DNA of 64,000 nucleotides from Pedobacter steynii (lineage in GTDB: Bacteria > Bacteroidota > Bacteroidia > Sphingobacteriales > Sphingobacteriaceae), in assembly GCF_900103665.1 (NCBI RefSeq), contig NZ_FNGY01000001.1, positions 372,001 through 436,000 on the forward strand. The letters run 5' to 3'. Positions 17,950 through 26,468 of the stretch are shown here, one piece after another. Numbering within the stretch: position 1 is the stretch's first letter; each line of letters opens with the position of its first letter. The notes below the pieces were generated by a model. It saw only the letters and a list, made by a program, of their open reading frames with translations, ran no database searches and was not told the origin of the DNA. Made by a program: the position numbers and the translations under genes.

Positions 17950-18036
17950 AGAAAAAAAGCTTTCTGCTAACGTTCTGCCAGTAGGTGATGATCGGGGATA
18001 AGTAAATCTAAATCCCCGACTATTACCTATAAACCA

Positions 18037-19158
18037 TCATTCATTTTTTGCACCATTTATTAATTCTATAATCTTTAAAGCTACGCCGCTAGACGATTGA
18101 AAATTTTGTCCGGTGACTATTCTTCCGTCGGTTTCTACATGTGAGGCGTTACGAGGAGAAAACTTAAAAACGCCGCCTCTTTCTTCAATTGTCTTTTGAA
18201 TCAGGAATGGAAAGTGCTTAAAATAATCTCCATCTTGCTTTTCGAATGAATCAGGGTAGCCACTAATTTTTTTTCCTGATACCAAGTAGTTCCCGTCATT
18301 TGTTTTTAAGTTTACAATTCCTGCGGTTCCATGACAAACGGAAGAGATAATGCCCTTATTTTCTTCATATACTTTTAAAGCAATAGTTTGAATTTCTTTA
18401 TTTTCAGGCACATCATACATTGCAGCTCCACCACCAATGTAATGAACAGCTTTATAGTTTTTTGAATCAATTTCTTCAGGTTTTTTAGTGTTTTTCATGG
18501 CATACATAAAATCCGGGTCAAATAAATATTGCTTTTGCAAAGTGTCGGATGTGTTGATATAAGCCAACGGAATGCTTCCACCTTTCGGGCTTACAAAATC
18601 GACGGTGTATCCTGCTGTTTTAAAGGTATGGTAGGCGTTTACTATTTCAGAAAAACTATTGCCTGTTGCTAAGATTGATTTACCATAATAATGAGCATTA
18701 GAGACGATGAACAGGATATTCCGTCCGGATTTATTAGTATTGATGCTACTTGCAGATTTGCTGATTATTTTCCATTCGCCTTGAATCTTTTTGAGTAGAA
18801 ACATATCCATAAATTCTAATTTTTTGTCAGGTATTAATATTTCTGCCTTAGCCAAAGCGATATTGTTGTTTAGTTCAATTGAAATAATTCTGCCTATTCG
18901 ACCATTAAACTGCCCCTGGTCGCCTTTTTTAAACCATTTGGTGTACTCGCTGGCCGGCACAATCCATAGGTCCTTGTCTTTATGACTTAAAAATAGATTG
19001 GCTTCGGGATAGAATGCCTTTTCGATGTGATCGGGTTTATTGTAAGAAGTTCCATCAATGTAATTTTGAATACATTTCTTAATTGAGATCTCTTCTGTTT
19101 GTGCCAATAAATAAACTGGCGAAAATAATAGTGCGATAAAATAGATGACTTTCTTCAT
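18037..19158 (-). CDS. Secreted DJ-1/PfpI family protein with N-terminal lumazine-binding/NTF2-like domain
   Basis: A 373-residue protein with a signal peptide (FSPVYLLAQ). Residues about 22-135 look like the SnoaL/NTF2-like putative lumazine-binding domain (IKKCIQNYIDGTSYNKPDHIEKAFYPEA...FLLKKIQGEWKIISK). Residues about 145-373 are a DJ-1/PfpI domain with VDFVSPKGG, HYIGGGAAMYD and the nucleophile elbow SVCHGTAG, whose cysteine is intact. Hsp31-like DJ-1 proteins act as glyoxalases or deglycases, and the role here is not established. A broken copy of its 3' half lies at 6771 on the far side of the first Sus locus. Confidence 0.85.
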   Translation of the reverse strand: MKKVIYFIALLFSPVYLLAQTEEISIKKCIQNYIDGTSYNKPDHIEKAFYPEANLFLSHKDKDLWIVPASEYTKWFKKGDQGQFNGRIGRIISIELNNNIALAKAEILIPDKKLEFMDMFLLKKIQGEWKIISKSASSINTNKSGRNILFIVSNAHYYGKSILATGNSFSEIVNAYHTFKTAGYTVDFVSPKGGSIPLAYINTSDTLQKQYLFDPDFMYAMKNTKKPEEIDSKNYKAVHYIGGGAAMYDVPENKEIQTIALKVYEENKGIISSVCHGTAGIVNLKTNDGNYLVSGKKISGYPDSFEKQDGDYFKHFPFLIQKTIEERGGVFKFSPRNASHVETDGRIVTGQNFQSSSGVALKIIELINGAKNE

Positions 19159-19227
19159 GAACTTTTTGAAATTTAATTTTTCACAAAGCTATATTTAACA
19201 AAATCTCAAGGGTCGTAAGTATATGAT

Positions 19228-19261
19228 TCAGGACTCCTGATTTATAAATCAGGAATCCTGA
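19228..19261. promoter_or_regulatory. 34-bp palindrome upstream of the DJ-1/PfpI gene
   Basis: An inverted repeat centred at 19244/19245 with one mismatched pair. Its inner 20 bp, TCCTGATTTATAAATCAGGA, are perfect. It begins 70 bp upstream of the DJ-1/PfpI ATG on the minus strand, a plausible operator position, but it could also be a bidirectional hairpin. Confidence 0.35.
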
Positions 19262-19352
19262 ACCGAGATTTTGTGTAATTGAGAGGTGTTGTTCCTGTGT
19301 TTTTTTCCTTTTCAGAATTTACCCACTGGATCACGCACCCAGGCTTTTGTAT

Positions 19353-19369
19353 GGTTTTGATACCTTGGC
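19353..19369. repeat. Copy of the tRNA-Ser 3' flank (att-like fragment)
   Basis: GGTTTTGATACCTTGGC is identical to 21951-21967, which spans the 3' CCA end of the decayed tRNA-Ser and its flank. The preceding CCAGGCTTTTGTA also resembles the right half of the terminator hairpin next to that tRNA. A near-identical copy is at 48640-48656. The similarity stops at 19369, as expected for a displaced attachment-site fragment. The rest of the 19159-19658 gap holds only the palindrome above. Confidence 0.6.
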
Positions 19370-19658
19370 AGGTAAAGAGAGAATCCATTAGACACTTGTC
19401 AGAAATTTTGAGGATAATTAGAGTGGTTTATAAGGATAAAGGATGCTCCAGTTAACCATTTCATTACGAATGATAGTCAAAAATCATCAAATATGCGCTG
19501 CTTTTGGGCGAATAATAATTGCCGGATAAACTGCTAAATAATAAGCTTATTTTTAAAGTATATTAAACCTGTTGGGAAATTAAAAATAGTTGTGGTAAGC
19601 TTTGCAGGAAGAACAAGCAAACCCATGCAAAATATGCCAATACATTAAGATAATAAAT

Positions 19659-20465
19659 ATGAAAACAATTTTTTTATTGACACTTCTACTTTCTTTATCG
19701 ATAATTAGTGTTGGGCAGAAAAATAATTATCAGAAAAAATTGACCGAACAGATCAAAAAGAACATCAGCTTCGCCAGAAGTTTTGTTTATGCAGAAAACG
19801 CAGATTATAATATCGACAGTCTTTGCAAGGTAACGGCAAATAAGGTGGTGAATTTAATGGCAGGCAATAATTATTCGTCAATTTATTATCAAAGTCTCGG
19901 TTTAAAGTTATCTGCAGAGCGTAAGGACAAAAAAGCCATTAAAATTTACAATTTTGGTTATGATTGTGGCGGAACGAGGAGATTGATTACCCATCCTATT
20001 ATTCAATGGAAAAATGAATACGGCAAAATCTTTGCTTACAATTTATCTTCAAAGATTAATTGCGATTTTTTCAAAATACATCAACTCAGAAGCCAATCGC
20101 GTATTCTATACTTATTAATTGGAGTAGAGGCAGGTGATGGTAATTGTTATCAAGGCATAGCATATGTTGTTGAGATTAAGGGTGATTATTTAATCGTAAA
20201 TAATCCAATTTTTGTTAATCGACCTTTCCTGAATTTATGTAACAGAGAATTTGAATTCGACACTAAAACACAGGTTTTAACTAGTTTCTTGGGACATCCC
20301 TCAGTTCCATCTCCCCTAAAATATGCTGTAGAAGGTCAAGGCGATTATTCAAAAGATAAAATGGCCAATATAAAATTAACAGTATTAATAGGTGCAGGCT
20401 ACAATAGCGAACCAAGTATTTTCTATTTAAAATTTAACGGGCATAAGTTTGTCAATGAAAATTAA
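19659..20465 (+). CDS. Hypothetical secreted protein
   Basis: A 268-residue protein. ATG 19659 is chosen because it gives a clean signal peptide (MKTIFLLTLLLSLSIISVGQ); the in-frame start at 19602 would bury it behind 19 residues. The mature protein is Lys/Asn/Tyr rich, with a DCGGTRRL segment and YLLIGVEAGDGNCYQGIAYVVEIKGDYLIV. I recognise no family. It overlaps the next gene region and is strongly AT-rich, like the two genes after it, unlike the neighbouring Sus genes. These suggest an acquired cassette. Confidence 0.6.
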   Translation: MKTIFLLTLLLSLSIISVGQKNNYQKKLTEQIKKNISFARSFVYAENADYNIDSLCKVTANKVVNLMAGNNYSSIYYQSLGLKLSAERKDKKAIKIYNFGYDCGGTRRLITHPIIQWKNEYGKIFAYNLSSKINCDFFKIHQLRSQSRILYLLIGVEAGDGNCYQGIAYVVEIKGDYLIVNNPIFVNRPFLNLCNREFEFDTKTQVLTSFLGHPSVPSPLKYAVEGQGDYSKDKMANIKLTVLIGAGYNSEPSIFYLKFNGHKFVNEN

Positions 20466-20469
20466 AGAC

Positions 20470-21168
20470 ATGAAGATTTCGAAATTACAAATTGGGCTCA
20501 TTTTTTTTATCGCAAGCTATTTGACAAATGATCACCCAAAAGTTGACGCTGCAATTGTTATTTCTGATACATTGAAGGAAAACAGTAGGAATCATAAAAT
20601 AGAAAGAAATGTATTTGTTGATGCGCTGACATGGCATAATGACGCTTTGTATAATAACCTTGAACTAAATCTTACTGAAATATCGAAGCATGAGTTTCAA
20701 TCCTGCATCGGGAAATATAAAACAAGTTGTGTTTTGGATTCCGGAAAATTTATCAGTGGCTCAGGCCTTTATGTAATGCACAATGGTAAAGAAACTTTTG
20801 AAACTTACCTGGCAGAAAAGAATACAAATAGAAAAATGTTAATTCCTTCAACCTATGATGCAGGAATATTAAAGATGTTACTTTCTCCATCGTGTAATCA
20901 GCTAGTAGTTTGTTCATCATATGATGGCCCTGATTATGAAAACTATTATGAATACAGAGCAGAAATTTTTTTATTCAATGTTTCAACGGGAATCGGGTTA
21001 AAAGGAATAACACCTGCGCTTAATTATTATACCAAAGATTGGTCAATTAATGATTTGACCTGGGTTGACGAGCATACTATAGCGCTTGAATTGTATAATG
21101 GAACACGGACGGGTAATGAAGAGAATTTAAAATTCAGGTATTTCAAGTCAAATTTAAAGGGGAAATAG
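20470..21168 (+). CDS. Hypothetical secreted protein
   Basis: A 232-residue protein from ATG 20470, where a hydrophobic leader begins (MKISKLQIGLIFFIASYL). In-frame ATGs at 20449 and 20455 overlap the preceding stop and cannot be excluded, so translational coupling is likely. The body has aromatic-rich beta segments (SYDGPDYENYYEYRAEIFLFNVSTG, WVDEHTIALELYNGTRTGNEENLKFRYF) that read like a small beta-propeller or WD-like fold. No family recognised. It is the middle gene of the three-gene AT-rich cassette. Confidence 0.55.
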   Translation: MKISKLQIGLIFFIASYLTNDHPKVDAAIVISDTLKENSRNHKIERNVFVDALTWHNDALYNNLELNLTEISKHEFQSCIGKYKTSCVLDSGKFISGSGLYVMHNGKETFETYLAEKNTNRKMLIPSTYDAGILKMLLSPSCNQLVVCSSYDGPDYENYYEYRAEIFLFNVSTGIGLKGITPALNYYTKDWSINDLTWVDEHTIALELYNGTRTGNEENLKFRYFKSNLKGK

Positions 21169-21206
21169 CAGTGAATGAAACGAATTAATAATTAGAGATA
21201 AACAGT

Positions 21207-21788
21207 ATGAGAAAATCATTGATAACATTAATTTTTCTATTCACTCAGTTAGTTGTTTTTGGGCAAAATAAATTATTAAAAGATCTTGATAATGATCGTA
21301 TAATAGATACTGTATATGTTGACTCAACAAAATATACAATCGTTTGTAAACTATCCACAAAAAATTACAATGCAATATCAAGCAAACCTATTGAGATTTT
21401 GAATTTTATGTCAGGCGTTATTGAAACAAAAAACGGTTTTGAATTTTTTAACGACTGGATGCGTGCTGGTTATAAAAATCAATTTAGATACAACACTAAA
21501 ACAAAGAAAATACAATTAATTGGTATGAGCAGATATGAATTTGGGAATGCTGTTAACGACGGAAGTGGTGAGTCCAGTGTCAATCTTTTAACTGGAGATT
21601 ATATTGGAAATTGGAATTATTATGAGATGGATAAAGATGAGTTAATCAAAATACCAACTATAAAAACTAAAATGAAGTTTAGTCTGATAAATTTAGAAGA
21701 CTTTGGAGAAGAAATCTATTTTGGCTATTCTAAAAGCTGTGCTGAATTATTTTATAAACACAAGAAAATAAAAAAGACTAAAAAATAA
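21207..21788 (+). CDS. Hypothetical secreted protein with DxDxD-like loop
   Basis: A 193-residue protein with a signal peptide (LIFLFTQLVVFGQ). Directly after it lies KDLDNDRIIDTVYVD, which looks like the D.DNDG..D calcium loop found in many VCBS/EF-like secreted proteins. The C-terminus is lysine-rich (KHKKIKKTKK). No family recognised. It is the last gene of the cassette, followed by about 120 bp and then the tRNA-Ser terminator on the other strand. Confidence 0.55.
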   Translation: MRKSLITLIFLFTQLVVFGQNKLLKDLDNDRIIDTVYVDSTKYTIVCKLSTKNYNAISSKPIEILNFMSGVIETKNGFEFFNDWMRAGYKNQFRYNTKTKKIQLIGMSRYEFGNAVNDGSGESSVNLLTGDYIGNWNYYEMDKDELIKIPTIKTKMKFSLINLEDFGEEIYFGYSKSCAELFYKHKKIKKTKK

Positions 21789-21915
21789 CTACTGTCAGCT
21801 CGATGGCTTATGTGAATGTCTGAGTTACAGGAGTCAAAGACTTATGGAGTATTGATTATGACATCCGGTTGCTTCGGCAGAGTTTAATTATTACTATAGA
21901 ATGATTTAAAACAAA

Positions 21916-21945
21916 AAAGCCTGAAATCTTACAATTCCAGGCTTT
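21916..21945 (-). terminator. Terminator downstream of the decayed tRNA-Ser
   Basis: AAAGCCTG and CAGGCTTT enclose an inner AATC-TTAC-AATT hairpin, and on the minus strand the stem is followed by TTTTTTGTTTT. It lies 19 bp past the tRNA 3' end and matches the hairpins at 48603 and 52237. Confidence 0.7.
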
Positions 21946-21963
21946 CTGTAGGTTTTGATACCT

Positions 21964-22052
21964 TGGCGGAGAGTGGGGATTCGAACCCGCGGTGCTTTTG
22001 ACAAGTTAACAGTTTTCAAGACTGCCGCAATCGACCACTCTGCCAACTGTCC
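21964..22052 (-). pseudogene. tRNA-Ser(UGA), decayed copy
   Basis: The minus strand shows a class II tRNA with D arm (GGCAGAGTGGTCGATTGCGGC), anticodon loop CTTGAAA (anticodon UGA), T loop TTCGAAT and encoded CCA. Compared with the copy at 52290 the acceptor 5' strand is GGACAGT instead of GGAGAGT, which gives a C-C mismatch at pair 4:69. The T-stem 3' strand lacks one C, and the variable arm stem has a broken pair. These three defects make a working tRNA doubtful; it is best read as a pseudo-tRNA or an attachment-site hybrid. Confidence 0.7.
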
Positions 22053-22210
22053 GCCGCTGAAGTACGAATACAAAGCGGTTTTACAAATTTTGATTTGTGC
22101 TTTACCGCCTTTGTATTGATCTTGAGTCTATTTAAATAGATTATCAGCTGTGAAGCTAGCTGGGCAAGAAATAGCATTAACAGAGGATCGATTTATTCAT
22201 TTCCTTGTTT

Positions 22211-24187
22211 TTAAGGATTGAGTTTTGTTTCTATTTTTTGTTTGGTTCCATTAATAGTAATGTTAATATTGAGGTTACCTTTCTCCGGATCATTCCCAGC
22301 GTTTTCTGAAATGCTGATTTCCGGCGAAGTATCACCTTCATAAGGATAGATAATCGTGATAAATCTTTGCATAGTAGCATCACTTTTAGATTTTTCAAAC
22401 ACAAACGCAGGCCTTGGTACTTCCTTTCTGTATACATACGAAACCTTACCCTGTTCTTCATTCAATCTTACCTTATCGGTGTTTAGCGACTGTATTAAAA
22501 GATTGTTCCCGTCTGAATAGGTCGTATGTACCTGGTTTATTGCAGTGTTAAAAACTGGTTTGCTATCTTCCTTAAGCTGGAAATGCACTCCGAGATTTCC
22601 GGTTGCTCTGCCGATTGCTTTATCAATAATCAGAAAGTATTTTTGGTTGATGAAAAGTACGCTACGTTGGTGATTCAGTTCAGGATAACTGGGATTGGTG
22701 TAGGTCAAAACATCCAGGGTCTTTCCGGTTTCCCATTTGTTTAGCATGGCCTTTGTAATCACCATATTTTTGTTGTCGAGCGTTAAAGTCTGGTGTACTT
22801 TAGTTTGACGGTATTCTTCTCTGAGTTTATTGATCTCAGCATCACCACTGTACACATACACTCCTCCATCTGGTGTAAAGTTGCGTCCCTTAACCCAAAG
22901 CTCAAAAGTGCCATTATCAGGCTGGGCATGGAATTCTCCCGGCGGACTAGCCTTTAAGATCATCACGGTCGACTGATCATTCCATCCGTTTCTAAAAGTG
23001 TAAGAACCTCCCGTAGTTAAGCCATGTGACAAATAGGCGGGCGATTCTCCTTCTTTGCCTTCTGTAGCAAAATATCTAATGACGTTATTTTGAGGGAAAG
23101 CTTTAGCCCAGCTTTGAAACTGCTTGATTCTTCCAGCTTTTTCCACTAGCCATGAATCGCCAAACATAGGGGTATTGTAATCGGGAAAGGAGCTGTTGAT
23201 GGTCGCAATGATCATGTTTTCAATTGTCTTGCTATAGCTTTCAGGGAATTCATTTTCTACACTGGTCATCTTTGCTGCATTATAGGCTTTTAAGAAGATG
23301 TCTATGGCCGCTACGTGGTACACTGGAGAAAGTTCAAATTGCATACCATCGGGATAAACCTGTTTCTTTATTTCCTTGTTTAAAACTGTGATTCCACTTT
23401 TCCTCCAGGAAAGGGCATCTTTAAATTCAGGAAAGAAGGAACCGGCAAAGAGTACACGTTGCGCTTCGAACAAAAGATGATTGCCCAACTTCGAGTAACG
23501 TGAAGGAATATAATCAGCTTGCTGGTGAAAACTTTGTAAAAATTCCAGTAAAAAGCCAGGTGTAAAATTTGGAGAATTTAGAAAAAGGTTGAAAGTACCG
23601 GGTAAGCTTTGTATCCGTTCTGATGCTTCCAAAGGTCGCCAGGCATATCTGTCGTTATCATCCGATAAGCCCAAAGGATTTTTTTTTACCCAGTCGCGAA
23701 ACTGATAGACCCATTCTTTTGCATATTTTTCATCGCTGCTGCTACGGTAGGCGAGGCCCATAGGCTGCCACCAGTACACGCGGTGTAACTGCCAGCGTAC
23801 TTCATTGTCTTTTACCGGCCACAATTGCCAGTTGATGTCTTTTCCATAATCAAAAAAGCCATAGCCTTTATGAGGTTGAAACTTGTGTTCCAGGGCCAGA
23901 TCTGCCTTTTCCTGATTAGCTTTACCAATAGATTTACCTTTAAAACGATTTTCATCACCTGCATTGAACTCAGGATGTCTTATCTTTTTTCGATTCCTGT
24001 AATAGCTCAGCAGTTCAGTAGCTGCATTTTCGTATTTTCCCGTTGAATAAAGCTGGTTCACTTTCTCTAATCCAGGATAGCTGAGATCGAGCTTAACAAA
24101 GCTTTCTTTAGTAATGGAAGCATCCTGTGCATTTACATGTAGTCCGAAACCAAGGAACAACAGGATTGAAAAAACTCTAAATTTCAT
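22211..24187 (-). CDS. Heparinase III-like heparan-sulfate lyase, PL12 (paralogue 1)
   Basis: A 658-residue protein with a signal peptide (LHVNAQ), the length of P. heparinus heparinase III (HepC, EC 4.2.2.8). From memory of that enzyme, long stretches match: PHKGYGFFDYGKDINWQ.WPVKDNEVRWQLHRV and QVYPDGMQFELSPVYHVAAID. The residues proposed as catalytic in HepC fall in motifs present here: Asn of LGNHLLFEAQ, Tyr of LSPVYH, and His of GEFHAQPDNGTFE. The fold is an N-terminal (alpha/alpha) toroid plus a C-terminal heparinase II/III beta-sandwich. It cuts GlcN-uronate linkages by beta-elimination. It follows the GH88 gene by 1 bp in one operon. Confidence 0.9.
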   Translation of the reverse strand: MKFRVFSILLFLGFGLHVNAQDASITKESFVKLDLSYPGLEKVNQLYSTGKYENAATELLSYYRNRKKIRHPEFNAGDENRFKGKSIGKANQEKADLALEHKFQPHKGYGFFDYGKDINWQLWPVKDNEVRWQLHRVYWWQPMGLAYRSSSDEKYAKEWVYQFRDWVKKNPLGLSDDNDRYAWRPLEASERIQSLPGTFNLFLNSPNFTPGFLLEFLQSFHQQADYIPSRYSKLGNHLLFEAQRVLFAGSFFPEFKDALSWRKSGITVLNKEIKKQVYPDGMQFELSPVYHVAAIDIFLKAYNAAKMTSVENEFPESYSKTIENMIIATINSSFPDYNTPMFGDSWLVEKAGRIKQFQSWAKAFPQNNVIRYFATEGKEGESPAYLSHGLTTGGSYTFRNGWNDQSTVMILKASPPGEFHAQPDNGTFELWVKGRNFTPDGGVYVYSGDAEINKLREEYRQTKVHQTLTLDNKNMVITKAMLNKWETGKTLDVLTYTNPSYPELNHQRSVLFINQKYFLIIDKAIGRATGNLGVHFQLKEDSKPVFNTAINQVHTTYSDGNNLLIQSLNTDKVRLNEEQGKVSYVYRKEVPRPAFVFEKSKSDATMQRFITIIYPYEGDTSPEISISENAGNDPEKGNLNINITINGTKQKIETKLNP

Positions 24188-24188
24188 G

Positions 24189-25403
24189 TTATGATTTTGT
24201 TAATTGCTTTAAATCTAATTTTTTTATCTCAGCATAACGCTTTAGGGCTTCCAGATAATAGTAATCCGCATAGTCCAGCGGGGTGTCAATTTCAGAATTA
24301 TAGAGGAAAGCACCTACACTATGTTTTAAGATAAAATACCCATTTTCTCCCGGTTTAGCCAGGTAAGCATCAGAAGACAATGATTCCAGGATATCTTCAG
24401 CATAATCAAAATACTTTTTGCCATCTTTAACTTCGGTACTTAAGTTCAATAATGCTGATGCGATTACAGCTGCGGCAGAAGCATCTCTGGGCGCCCGTTC
24501 TTCAGTATCAAGGGCATTATGGACATCAAAATCCCAAACAGGAACTTTATCCTTAGGCATTTTTGGATGGTTCATGATAAAAGCTGCAATGTGTTCCGCC
24601 TGATCCAGAAACTTTTGTTCTTTGGAATTGGCATAACACATGGCATATCCGTATAATCCCCATGCCTGTCCGCGGGCCCAGGCAGATTCATCTGTAAGAC
24701 CCTGATGAGTGGCTTTTCTCAATACTTTTCCGGTTGTGGCGTCATAATCTACAACATGATAAGAGCTGTGGTCCTTTCTGAAATGATTTTTCATCGTAGT
24801 TTTAGCATGACCATCGGCAGCCTGGGTGTAGGCCGGTTGCTTAAATTCCTTGGCGGCCCAGTACAGGTATTCCAGATTCATCATGTTGTCGATAATTACC
24901 GGGTAATGCCACCAGGCGAAATCCCAGGAACGGATTACACCCACTTTAGGGTTGTACCTTGCAAAGAGATGTTTTGCGCCATCGGATAGTGCAGGCAGAT
25001 AGTTTTTATCTCCGGTGATGCGATATGCATTTCCATAAGAACAATAGAGCATAAAACCCAGATCATGGGTGTTGGTCAGGTAACGAACAGAGTCTAAAGC
25101 CAGCGTAAAACGTTTGGCATCAGCAGCCAGTTCTGCTTCTCCTGTGAGTTCATAACCATACCATAGCGAACCAGGAAAAAAACCGGTAGTCCAGTCCTTG
25201 TAAGGCGCCAACCTAACTGTACCGTCAGGATTAACTGAGCGGGGATTTTTTCCGGGCTTGTAAGTATTGGAAGCTTTCTTTAATTGGTAGGAAATAACAT
25301 CTGTGGTTTTTTTTAGCCATTGAGGTACGTCTTGCTGTCTGGTGCTGGAGTAAGCATTTAAAGCAAGAGCACTAGCCAGCAGTATGCTAAGGGCTTTTTT
25401 CAT
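24189..25403 (-). CDS. Unsaturated glucuronyl hydrolase, GH88
   Basis: A 404-residue protein with a signal peptide (ALALNAYS). It has the GH88 (alpha/alpha)6 barrel signatures: DWTTGFFPGSLWYGYE, TNTHDLGFMLYCSYG, VIIDNMMNLEYLYWAA and SAWARGQAWGLYGYAM. The Asp of THDLGF and the Asp of IIDNMMN correspond to the two catalytic aspartates of the Bacillus enzyme. It hydrates and releases the 4,5-unsaturated uronate left by the lyases, generating the amino sugar. First gene of the minus-strand operon with PL12 paralogue 1, and preceded at 84 bp by the shared regulatory element. Confidence 0.92.
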   Translation of the reverse strand: MKKALSILLASALALNAYSSTRQQDVPQWLKKTTDVISYQLKKASNTYKPGKNPRSVNPDGTVRLAPYKDWTTGFFPGSLWYGYELTGEAELAADAKRFTLALDSVRYLTNTHDLGFMLYCSYGNAYRITGDKNYLPALSDGAKHLFARYNPKVGVIRSWDFAWWHYPVIIDNMMNLEYLYWAAKEFKQPAYTQAADGHAKTTMKNHFRKDHSSYHVVDYDATTGKVLRKATHQGLTDESAWARGQAWGLYGYAMCYANSKEQKFLDQAEHIAAFIMNHPKMPKDKVPVWDFDVHNALDTEERAPRDASAAAVIASALLNLSTEVKDGKKYFDYAEDILESLSSDAYLAKPGENGYFILKHSVGAFLYNSEIDTPLDYADYYYLEALKRYAEIKKLDLKQLTKS

Positions 25404-25447
25404 AATATTTAAGTTTGGTTGTTTTGTGTGAGGTAATGACTCGCATT

Positions 25448-25521
25448 TTTAGCAACCGTGAAATTAAGCTGGCGGGAAGAAAGAGACTTTTGATTTTTGC
25501 TATAAATATTTTGAAATTGTC
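25448..25521 (-). promoter_or_regulatory. Shared regulatory element A, upstream of GH88-PL12 operon
   Basis: A 74-bp block aligns without gaps to 46160-46233 at 64 of 74 positions, and 25487-25521 is identical over 35 bp. It begins with the plus-strand text CTTTTGATTTTTGCTATAAA. A further 13-mer, CAAATTTAAAAGC, is shared 38-42 bp beyond. The core ends 84 bp upstream of the GH88 start. It is a candidate target of the hybrid two-component regulator. The remainder of the 336-bp gap must also carry the promoter of the plus-strand operon. Confidence 0.6.
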
Positions 25522-25739
25522 CAAATCAGTTTTTTAACCAAATTTGATACCATTTTCAACAAATTTAAAAGCCTAAGTTCGGTAATCCAGTTACATTCGT
25601 TTCTGTCAAATCAAACCAAATACTAACCAACAATTATAGGGAACAGGGGAGGGCCGTAAATTGTCGTTGGCTATAAGCCAGGGTAGCTGGGGAAATTTGA
25701 TCACAACCTATACAATCTAACCAAATAATTAACCAAATT

Positions 25740-26459
25740 ATGGCAAGAGATCTGGAAAAAATCGAAGCCGGGGACACTCTTTTCTTAAAAGAGCGGTTGC
25801 TGCGCAGGCAATTTTTAAAATTTACAGGGGCTACAGTAGTCGTCGGGATGGGACTAAGCTGTAGAAAGGAAGTCGATTCACCATCAGCTCCGGCGATCAA
25901 TACTGATCATACGATCGACTTTAAAAGCGATGCTGGATTGTTAAATTACATTTATGCTTTAGAACAATTAGCAGCTGCATTTTATATTAAAGTACTGGAA
26001 GCCCCTGCAGCTGACTTTACCGCTGTTCAAATGGCCTTTTTAAATGATATTAAGCTGCATGAGATCGCGCACCGTGAGTATTACAAAAACTTCCTTGGAA
26101 TTGCAGGGATCGGTAAACTGGAATTTAATTTGTCTGCAATTGACACCAGTTCTGCGCTTTCAGTGCTGACAGCAGCCAAAGCGTTTGAAGATCTTGGCGT
26201 AGCGGCCTATAATGGTGCCTTGCTACGTGCTCAGAGCAACTACAGCTTTGTGATATTGAGCCAGATTGCTTCGGTGGAAGCACGTCATGCAGCCTGGATA
26301 CGAAATCAGATTTCTACTGATAGCTTTGCTGATCTGAAAGAACTGTCTGCCCTGGGGGCAATTGCTGCCGATGGTCTGGATGTCCTGTCAGATCCTGCTC
26401 AGGTTCTGGCACAGGTGACTAAGTATATCAGCACAAAACTCAATGTCATTAACTTATAA
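25740..26459 (+). CDS. Ferritin-like di-iron-type protein with Tat signal and lipobox
   Basis: A 239-residue protein. The N-terminus has a twin-arginine motif (LRRQFLKFTG) followed by VVVGMGLSCR, a lipobox, so a Tat-exported lipoprotein is likely. Residues 65-200 are a ferritin-like four-helix bundle (PF13668 type). The metal ligands expected for a di-iron site are all visible: Glu75, ExxH at 108-111, Glu150 and ExxH at 180-183. First gene of the plus-strand operon leading to SusC/D, 9 bp before a second ferritin-like gene. Its job in a polysaccharide locus is unknown. Confidence 0.8.
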   Translation: MARDLEKIEAGDTLFLKERLLRRQFLKFTGATVVVGMGLSCRKEVDSPSAPAINTDHTIDFKSDAGLLNYIYALEQLAAAFYIKVLEAPAADFTAVQMAFLNDIKLHEIAHREYYKNFLGIAGIGKLEFNLSAIDTSSALSVLTAAKAFEDLGVAAYNGALLRAQSNYSFVILSQIASVEARHAAWIRNQISTDSFADLKELSALGAIAADGLDVLSDPAQVLAQVTKYISTKLNVINL

Positions 26460-26468
26460 AATGCCCGT

